Below, piece after piece: positions 58,328 through 64,000 of a stretch of 64,000 bases of DNA. Both the position numbers and the translations under genes were made by a program. The DNA comes from Bacteroides mediterraneensis (GTDB lineage: Bacteria > Bacteroidota > Bacteroidia > Bacteroidales > Bacteroidaceae): NCBI RefSeq assembly GCF_025993685.1, contig NZ_DAJPEN010000001.1, positions 2,046,001 through 2,110,000 on the forward strand, given 5' to 3'. The notes below the pieces were generated by a model. That model saw only the letters and a program-made list of their open reading frames with translations, ran no database searches and was not told where the DNA came from. Within the stretch, counting starts at the first letter, position 1. Every line of letters starts with the position of its first letter.

Positions 58328-58638
58328 CAGTAAACGACTACATATCACAGAAGTTTCAGACCTTCGGCATTAACTTGTCGGATGCTGACCTTTTGGAGAT
58401 AAGTCTGTCTTCAGGGATAAGCGGAGAGGATGAGATGGGCCCGTCAAACATCGGACTTGTGTCGGTGGCAATGGCGAAGTTCATCCCCTCTCTATTACTC
58501 CGTGCCACTTCCATCAGCGAGAACGGTTTCTCTATGTCCTGGAATACTCAGGGATTGAAGGAATATTATTCTTTCTTGTGCAAGAAGTACGGTCTTGAAG
58601 ACACTCTGTCAGATAAACCTAAAGTCAGATTCCTATGA
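58324..58638 (+). CDS. Head-tail connector (gp6-like adaptor)
   Basis: 104 aa from ATG 58324, overlapping the capsid stop by 4 bp. Small helical protein (MTVNDYISQKFQTFGINLSD, LLLRATSISENGFSMSWNTQ). Size and position match the adaptor that extends the portal. Confidence 0.72.
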   Translation: MTVNDYISQKFQTFGINLSDADLLEISLSSGISGEDEMGPSNIGLVSVAMAKFIPSLLLRATSISENGFSMSWNTQGLKEYYSFLCKKYGLEDTLSDKPKVRFL

Positions 58639-58958
58639 TATTCGCTCCGCATACATTACAGGTTAAAGTCATCACTCCAATGGACGCAGACGAGTTTGGA
58701 CGGCCCATTCCCGGTACCGGTGGGGAAAGCTGGCAGGACGTGTGCAAGTGCCGGTGTGATGATAACTCCACCAAGGAGTTTACTTCGGAGAACGGCGAGG
58801 TGTACCGACCGAACTATCACGTAGTTTGTGAGAAGAAAATCTCTCTGAAGGCTGGTGATGAAATCAGATGTATGGACGGTGAGAATATCCGGGGAACTGG
58901 CAAGGTTTACATGGTAAAGAATACGAATTATTTTGGTTACTCAGAAATATGGCTGTAA
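58635..58958 (+). CDS. Head closure/stopper protein
   Basis: 107 aa, beta-rich (EVYRPNYHVVCEKKISLKAG). Size and position match gp16/gpFII-like head closure proteins. It overlaps neighbours by 4 and 10 bp. Confidence 0.65.
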   Translation: MIFAPHTLQVKVITPMDADEFGRPIPGTGGESWQDVCKCRCDDNSTKEFTSENGEVYRPNYHVVCEKKISLKAGDEIRCMDGENIRGTGKVYMVKNTNYFGYSEIWL

Positions 58959-59245
58959 AGTTTGATTTCTCGGACGTTGATAGCTTTTTCGACCAAGGTT
59001 ATGCCGAAGTGAAAGCCGTTGAGGATAAGGTCGGAAAGGAAGCTGTCGATTATGCTGTAAAGAACGGTAGTTATCAGAACCGGACCGGAACGCTCCGTAA
59101 GTCAAACAAGTATTCAGTTCAGGATAATGGATTGGAGTTAAGGAATGAAGCTGAATACGCCTCGTTCGTGGAATCTAAAGGCTACGAAGTCCTGACTGGC
59201 GCAGTCCTGTTTGCTGAGAAACGATTGAAGGAGGAAATAAAATGA
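58949..59245 (+). CDS. HK97 gp10-like tail completion protein
   Basis: 98 aa. GYAEVKAVEDKVGKEAVDYA, NRTGTLRKSNKYSVQDNG and EYASFVESKGYEVL show the gp10 pattern of a strand after RTGxLRxS and a Y-A-x-F/Y-V-E block. It joins head and tail. Confidence 0.78.
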   Translation: MAVKFDFSDVDSFFDQGYAEVKAVEDKVGKEAVDYAVKNGSYQNRTGTLRKSNKYSVQDNGLELRNEAEYASFVESKGYEVLTGAVLFAEKRLKEEIK

Positions 59246-59751
59246 GGAAATACATTGGAACAAAACAAGTAGAAGCAATGCCTATGACATTAGGCGAGTA
59301 TATTGCAATAACAGGACGCAATCCGTATGTTTTTGACGGAGAAATGCACGGAGGAAATGAACCAGGATATCTTGTAAATGAAGATGGTCGCGAGGGCTGG
59401 ACACCTGCAAAAACATTTGAAGAAGCATATCGACAGGTTGATGATGAACGCAAAAACATGACGTTTGGAGACGCAATCGAAGTGCTAAAGCAAGGAGGTG
59501 CTATCCGAAGAACAGGATGGAACGGAAAAGGATTGTTTGTCGTAAAGCAAGTTCCGGCGCATATTGATAGCGATGTCATTCCAAAAATGCAGTCGCTTCC
59601 ACAATCAGCCAAAGACCTTATTCTGAAGGGAAAGGGCTTCATTGACTACACAAGCCAGTGCCTTATCTACAACGAGAATACCGGACGTGCAGACTCGTGG
59701 GTGCCATCCATCAGTGATGTATTTGCAGAAGATTGGGAGATTGTACAATGA
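59242..59751 (+). CDS. Tad2-like (DUF2829) Thoeris anti-defence protein
   Basis: 169 aa. The C-terminal domain begins MTFGDAIEVLKQGGAIRRTG, continues WNGKGLFVVKQVP and closes with WVPSISDVFAEDWEIV, the full DUF2829/Tad2 pattern. Tad2 proteins sequester the cyclic ADP-ribose-type signal made by Thoeris. The N-terminal 70 residues (KYIGTKQVEAMPMTLGEYIA, EPGYLVNEDGREGWTPAKTF) are a separate domain often fused to Tad2 in phages. It overlaps both neighbours by 4 bp, wedged into the head-tail joining genes. Confidence 0.82.
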   Translation: MRKYIGTKQVEAMPMTLGEYIAITGRNPYVFDGEMHGGNEPGYLVNEDGREGWTPAKTFEEAYRQVDDERKNMTFGDAIEVLKQGGAIRRTGWNGKGLFVVKQVPAHIDSDVIPKMQSLPQSAKDLILKGKGFIDYTSQCLIYNENTGRADSWVPSISDVFAEDWEIVQ

Positions 59752-60140
59752 TAGTAACCACCGACATAGCGAACATACTTTACCGTGATTGCCAGCCTTT
59801 CGGTATTGAAATCGTTCCCCATGGCAAGAAGCTGACAGGCGAATTGAAATCCGAAAGGATTGTCATTCACGCAAAGAAACAACAGCCAGGAACGTACTGG
59901 AAGAAGTCTTTCGTAGAGGTGAACCTTTGCGTTCCAGACCTGAAAGAAGGCGAAGCCAACACCATCCGGCTGAACGAGTTGGAGAAACAGGCCCAGAAGC
60001 TGTTTGACGGCGTAACCGGACGTTACGACGGTACTACCTATCATTATTCCATCGACACAATCGGAACAGAGGAGGACACAGCCTTAAAGTGTCATTATGT
60101 GAATGTAAGAATTTTATTTGAAGTTTTAAATGTGAAATAA
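59748..60140 (+). CDS. Tail terminator-like protein
   Basis: 130 aa from ATG 59748. Alpha/beta protein (MIVTTDIANILYRDCQPFGI, YHYSIDTIGTEEDTALKCHY) in the place of the minor tail/terminator protein that caps the tail tube. Assigned mainly from gene order. Confidence 0.6.
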   Translation: MIVTTDIANILYRDCQPFGIEIVPHGKKLTGELKSERIVIHAKKQQPGTYWKKSFVEVNLCVPDLKEGEANTIRLNELEKQAQKLFDGVTGRYDGTTYHYSIDTIGTEEDTALKCHYVNVRILFEVLNVK

Positions 60141-60141
60141 T

Positions 60142-60693
60142 ATGGCAGAAGCAAAGAAAATCACCGCCACAAACATCAAGAAACTTTGGTATGGCGAAAC
60201 AAGTGCTATAGCAGAAGATTTGACCGGAAAGGCTTTGTACACTCTTTTGCAGGGCGAAACCTTGAAAGAGGTAAAGAATATCCACCAGGATACGTGGACG
60301 CTCGAAGAAGCGGAAGCGAGCCGAACGAACTACAAGAACCAGCTTACTGGCCAGACTTATCGCAGTGATAAGGAGATGGGCGATGTGACTGTCAACTTTA
60401 CGATTGGTGAATACGACTATCCGACGAAGAAAGACCTCATGGGAGGTGATGTTATCAACACCGACAAGGGTTGGAAACGTGCAAGAGGTAAGGTGAACAT
60501 CGAAAAACTGATTGTTTCCCTGACCGAAGACGACCAGTATTGCGTCATTCCACGTGCTGACATCGGGGCCCGCGAAGCTACTACCGATAAGGCTATCGGA
60601 CTTCCCGTCAGTGCTGTGGAGTTAGAGCCGAAAAATTCGGCAATTTCTTCGGAATACTGGTTTGACTCATCTGAAGTAACAGCAGGTGCTTAA
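60142..60693 (+). CDS. Major tail tube protein
   Basis: 183 aa, beta-rich (ITATNIKKLWYGETSAIAED, GDVTVNFTIGEYDYPTKKDL). It occupies the tail-tube place 1 bp after the terminator-like gene and before the chaperone/tape measure set. Its length is usual for siphovirus tubes. Confidence 0.78.
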   Translation: MAEAKKITATNIKKLWYGETSAIAEDLTGKALYTLLQGETLKEVKNIHQDTWTLEEAEASRTNYKNQLTGQTYRSDKEMGDVTVNFTIGEYDYPTKKDLMGGDVINTDKGWKRARGKVNIEKLIVSLTEDDQYCVIPRADIGAREATTDKAIGLPVSAVELEPKNSAISSEYWFDSSEVTAGA

Positions 60694-60774
60694 TGCCTAT
60701 CCAATAGGTAGAGATTGAATTCCATAACAGGGGTGGGCTTTATGGCTTCACCCCTTAATTTTTATTTTATCAGA

Positions 60775-61158
60775 ATGAATCAAGGAGCGAAAATAGTATC
60801 AGAATCCATTATCGGAAGTGATTTCAGGACGGTGTTTGTCGCCGGGATAGCCTACACGGTCTACCCTCCTACTGTCCAAAAACTGGCCGGGGCAATCTCC
60901 CATCTGTCAGACGTACAAGAAGCAGATAATTTGAAAGACGTTCTGCTCTCCTTGGGAGAAAGCGAGGCTTACAGCAAGGCTCTCTCCTGGCTGATAGCTG
61001 GTGACGAAAGTTTGAGCGAAGAACTGGCAAAAGGAACATACGAAGAGAATGTGAACGCATTGGACGAAGCACTCTCTATGATTGATTCAAAGGTTTTTCT
61101 CAAAGCTGTCAGCTTGGCGAGGAACGTAAGCCTGCTGGCAGCGAAACCGAGGTTGTAG
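60775..61158 (+). CDS. Tail assembly chaperone (gpG-like)
   Basis: 127 aa from ATG 60775. Helical and acidic (VQKLAGAISHLSDVQEADNL, SEAYSKALSWLIAGDESLSE). It stands just before the tape measure gene and overlaps a -1 frame ORF, the usual G/GT arrangement. Confidence 0.72.
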   Translation: MNQGAKIVSESIIGSDFRTVFVAGIAYTVYPPTVQKLAGAISHLSDVQEADNLKDVLLSLGESEAYSKALSWLIAGDESLSEELAKGTYEENVNALDEALSMIDSKVFLKAVSLARNVSLLAAKPRL

Positions 61159-61355
61159 GAAATGATACTCTATTGGGACAGATAGCGTCGTTCATGGAAA
61201 ATCTGCATCTGTCATACCGGGAAGTGGTCTATGAGATACCATACAGGAATTTAGTATTAATGCAGCGTGACAAGCTCCATACCGTTACCGGGACCAAGGT
61301 TACAAAGGTAAAGGGTAAGGACATGGCTTCGCGCAGAAGAAGGAACAAGAAATAG
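61086..61355 (+). CDS. Tail assembly chaperone frameshift extension (gpT-like)
   Basis: This frame is -1 relative to the gpG-like gene and open from 61086 (after TGA 61083-61085). It overlaps gpG by 73 bp and ends at TAG 61353-61355. GGTTTTT at 61092-61098, read G GTT TTT in the gpG frame, is the best slippery site. The extension encodes SQSCQLGEERKPAGSE at its start, later MENLHLSYREVVYEIPYRN, and a basic tail ASRRRRNKK. Confidence 0.6.
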   Translation, partial: FKGFSQSCQLGEERKPAGSETEVVGNDTLLGQIASFMENLHLSYREVVYEIPYRNLVLMQRDKLHTVTGTKVTKVKGKDMASRRRRNKK

Positions 61356-61357
61356 AT

Positions 61358-64000
61358 ATGGCTACACTATATTTTAAAGTCAGTTCAGATTATGATGAGG
61401 TTATCCGTCTGAGGAAGGAATGTGAGAAGCTGGAAGCCCAACTCAAAAAGATGGACGTGAACAAATCCCCCGCAGCCGCCAAGGCTTTGGAAACTCAACT
61501 GGCATCTGCTCGCCAACAGATGATGGGGCTGGTGACAGAAGCGGCCAAGGCTGGTGCTGTGATGGAGAATGACCTTAAGAAAAAACTCAATTCCGCGTCA
61601 AAGGCCTCCGATGAACTGACAGAGGAAATCATCAAACAAAGGAAAATCATCCGTGATACGCAGGATGATGTCAGACGGCTGTCTGATGAATATTCAAAGA
61701 TGGGTAAGTATTCTCCTAATTCAAAAGCTAAATTAGCTGAACTGAACCGAGCTAAAGCAGCCTTGAACGAGCAGAGATATTCCCTTGGCGAATTACAGGA
61801 CCAGCAGGCCAGAAACAGGCTCGAAGTGAGGAAACTTACAAGAGAGTACAAGGATTTTTCCAGTGGGACTAACAACGCTGATGAGATAGTAAAATCCCTG
61901 ACGGATTCTTTAAAGCGTACAGCCGTTGAAATCGGTGGATTGGTGGCAATAAAGAAATTCGGCTCCGATGTGATTGAAGCAACCGGAAAGATGCAGCAGT
62001 TACAGGTAGCTCTTTCAACCATCCTTCAGGACAAATCAAAAGCGGACCAGCTCATCGCCGATATTGTCCAGTTCGCGGCCAAAACACCATTCAATCTTGA
62101 CGATGTAGCGACCGGAGCAAAACAGCTTCTGGCATACGGTTCCTCGGCCGATAATGTCGTGAATGAACTTTCCATGCTTGGAGATGTGGCTTCCGGATTG
62201 CAGATTCCTATCGGACAGCTTATTTATCTGTATGGAACATTGAGAACACAAGGACGGGCCATGACTGTAGATATCCGTCAGTTCGCCGGACGAGGTATTC
62301 CAATCTACGAAGAACTGGCCAAGGTATTAGGAGTTTCCAAAGACCAGGTAGGTGAACTTGTGAAGGAAGGGAAGGTCGGATTTAAGGAAGTTGAACAGGC
62401 CTTCAAAAACATGACATCCGAGGGAGGAAAGTTTGCCAACCTTATGGAAAGTTCCGCCGGAACGTGGCCCCAGCGACTGTCGAATATCGAAGATACCCTC
62501 TTCCAGAAAATGAATGAGTTCGGGAACAAGTATAAGGAAGTTTTTGAGTTTGGCATCGGTACAGCCGAGGACTTGGTGGAAAGTCTTGATGATGTATTGT
62601 CTATTATGGGCGGACTGATTGCAGCTTACGGAACGTACAAGGCCGCGTTGATTACCGCAGCCGTAGCGCAGAAGGCGGTCGGGTTCGTTGAAAGTATCCG
62701 TCTGATAGGTATGTACAGAAAGGAATTGGGACTGGCCACCGCTGCACAGCAGGCTTTCAATGTCGCTTCAAAATCCAATGTATATGTCACCTTGTTGGCA
62801 ACGCTGGTAGGAATCGGTACGGCTATTTATATGTACACCAAGAGAACCAATGAAGCCACTGTAGCACAGGAGACGCTTAATTCGGTGAACAAAAAGGCCG
62901 ATGAGGAATTTTCCAAGCAGGCAGCAACGGTTGACAGGTTGTCCGGCGTATTGAAAAGTGAAACTTCGTCCCTTGACCAGAAGAAGAAAGCCTTGTCTGA
63001 TTTGCAGGCCATCATCCCATCTTACAATGCCAGTCTTGATGAAGAGGGTAAATTAATAAATAACAACACCGAGGCCATTAAATCCTATCTGACGCAACTG
63101 GAAAAGCAGATACGGATGAAAGCTGCTCAGGAAGAGCTGGAGGAGTTATACAGAAAGAAACGTGTTCAAGAAAAAGACTATAAATCAAGTCAAGAAAACT
63201 TTGAGAGAGTAAAGAAAGAAAATCCACTTGGAGAGTTTTATGGCGAATCTGGAGCGAGATTACAGCTGTATACAGCACAAGAAAGAAGCAGTGCAGAAAA
63301 AAAAGCAAATAAGGCAAAGGAAGCATTAGATGAAACTATTTCTGCTATTAATGCTTTGGAAAAAGAGATTGAAGAATCGTCTTTATCCGAAAAAAAAGAA
63401 TCCCCACAATCTACAATATCCAAAGAAGTAGAAAATGCCACAAAGCGTATCAATACACTCAAAAAAGAGATAGCCGACCTTCGTAGCGGGAAATTGCAGG
63501 CAGAGGCTGGTAAGACTGTAGAATCTGCTATTAAGGCAAAGGAACAAGAGTTGCAGAGTGCAGAAAAGACCTTGGAGACACTTACCGGTGTCAGCCATAA
63601 ATCAGGAAACAAGAAGGTAGTAGATAGCCAGCAAAATCTTTCCGATGAACTTCTACAACTCATAAGAGCTAATCAGCAGGATGAAATCAACCTGATGGAA
63701 GAAGGTTCTGAAAAGAAGCGTAGACAGATTGAGCTGGATTACCAGAAAGAAATCGACGAAATTAAGAAGCAACGCAAAAAATGGGAAGATGCACAAGGTG
63801 GAAAGCTTACGTCTGAACAGCGGGAAGTATTAGGGAATCGTGCGTCTAATGCCATGCAGTCACGTGAAAAAGGTCTGGCCGCAATTACGGATACCGAAAA
63901 TCAGGCTGCAATCGAGGCCAACGAACGCTACCTGAAAAACTACGGCACGTTCATGCAAAAAAGACAGGCTATCACCGATGAGTACAACCGTAAAATATCA
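61358..64000 (+). CDS. Phage tape measure protein (C-terminal part outside the window)
   Basis: 881 codons are visible from ATG 61358 with no stop to the right edge. Coiled coils fill residues 15-170 and 550 onward. The tape-measure domain is seen at about 210-380: LQVALSTILQDKSKADQLIA, DIVQFAAKTPFNLDDVATGA, IRQFAGRGIPIYEELAKVLG and ESSAGTWPQRLSNIEDTLF. Hydrophobic segments follow (MGGLIAAYGTYKAALITAAV, VYVTLLATLVGIGTAIYMYT). It sets tail length and helps DNA entry. Confidence 0.93.
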   Translation, partial: MATLYFKVSSDYDEVIRLRKECEKLEAQLKKMDVNKSPAAAKALETQLASARQQMMGLVTEAAKAGAVMENDLKKKLNSASKASDELTEEIIKQRKIIRDTQDDVRRLSDEYSKMGKYSPNSKAKLAELNRAKAALNEQRYSLGELQDQQARNRLEVRKLTREYKDFSSGTNNADEIVKSLTDSLKRTAVEIGGLVAIKKFGSDVIEATGKMQQLQVALSTILQDKSKADQLIADIVQFAAKTPFNLDDVATGAKQLLAYGSSADNVVNELSMLGDVASGLQIPIGQLIYLYGTLRTQGRAMTVDIRQFAGRGIPIYEELAKVLGVSKDQVGELVKEGKVGFKEVEQAFKNMTSEGGKFANLMESSAGTWPQRLSNIEDTLFQKMNEFGNKYKEVFEFGIGTAEDLVESLDDVLSIMGGLIAAYGTYKAALITAAVAQKAVGFVESIRLIGMYRKELGLATAAQQAFNVASKSNVYVTLLATLVGIGTAIYMYTKRTNEATVAQETLNSVNKKADEEFSKQAATVDRLSGVLKSETSSLDQKKKALSDLQAIIPSYNASLDEEGKLINNNTEAIKSYLTQLEKQIRMKAAQEELEELYRKKRVQEKDYKSSQENFERVKKENPLGEFYGESGARLQLYTAQERSSAEKKANKAKEALDETISAINALEKEIEESSLSEKKESPQSTISKEVENATKRINTLKKEIADLRSGKLQAEAGKTVESAIKAKEQELQSAEKTLETLTGVSHKSGNKKVVDSQQNLSDELLQLIRANQQDEINLMEEGSEKKRRQIELDYQKEIDEIKKQRKKWEDAQGGKLTSEQREVLGNRASNAMQSREKGLAAITDTENQAAIEANERYLKNYGTFMQKRQAITDEYNRKIS

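Larger units (their letters stand above)
22912..64000 (+). mobile_element. Siphovirus-like prophage (right end outside the window)
   Basis: It starts at the tRNA-Thr fragment and continues past the right edge. It has a CI/LexA-type repressor with operators, recombination and replication genes, methyltransferases, terminase, portal, capsid, connectors, tail tube and tape measure in the usual order. Several leftward accessory operons and one IS21 insertion interrupt the rightward transcription. No integrase, lysis or tail-tip genes are in view; these should follow the tape measure gene. Confidence 0.92.

Noticed and set aside
22912..64000. Element-wide TAG recoding, suggested by the internal TAG at 29662 and the short ORF at 38051
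   Set aside because: Many intact prophage genes end in TAG (for example the portal gene and the GT extension), and none of the tRNA-like genes has a CTA anticodon.

Overview
The window comes from a member of the Bacteroidales, most likely the Bacteroides/Phocaeicola group (inference). Promoters carry the Bacteroidales -7 element TAnnTTTG instead of a TATAAT box, genes lack Shine-Dalgarno sequences, and the gene set (YidC, HU/SPOR envelope protein, GH28 pectinase, HydAEGF) is typical of gut Bacteroidales.

Chromosomal part, about 1-22.9 kb. In order it holds the C-terminal part of yidC, a secreted S9 peptidase, two identical tandem tRNA-Pro(UGG) genes, the leftward recR operon, engB, a lipoprotein, an HU/SPOR envelope protein, an FHA protein, a complete [FeFe]-hydrogenase set (hydrogenase, hydE, hydG, hydF), an Fe-S repair di-iron protein behind a CRP/FNR-like operator, a CobW-type metallochaperone, a GH28 glycosidase, and pyrD with an HD-domain gene. 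An IS66-family element then sits in the loop of a former transcription terminator, next to a displaced 3' fragment of a tRNA-Thr(CGU) gene.

Prophage part, about 22.9 kb to beyond the right edge. The tRNA fragment marks the left attachment site of a siphovirus-like prophage. Left to right it contains:
- a leftward lysogeny operon: CI/LexA-type repressor, predicted EVE-PD-(D/E)xK nuclease, lipoprotein;
- an operator array and rightward early genes;
- a recombination/replication block: Sak4-like ATPase, Cas4-like nuclease, NinB-like, NinG, helicase, DnaD-like and DnaC-like proteins;
- two DNA methyltransferases and small accessory genes;
- an IS21-family element that has split a small membrane-protein gene with an 8-bp target duplication;
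- a leftward four-gene defence-like operon (XRE regulator, AbiJ-like, PutAbiC-like, coiled-coil membrane protein) under an array of 16-bp palindromic operators;
- a PAPS-reductase-like/ParB-like pair;
- the structural genes: terminase, portal, HicAB, scaffold, head fibre, capsid, connectors, a Tad2-like Thoeris anti-defence gene, tail tube, G/GT chaperone and the start of the tape measure gene.
No integrase is visible; it should lie to the right of the window.

How it works together. The prophage looks like a temperate phage loaded with inter-phage warfare genes. The nuclease and lipoprotein are expected to be expressed from the repressor operon in the lysogen. The Abi-type operon has its own regulator. 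The methyltransferases and the Tad2 homologue should help the phage evade host defences. Three tRNA-like genes with abnormal features, an internal stop in a conserved replication-block gene, and a recurrent CACACGATTATG start-site motif are the main unexplained signals.
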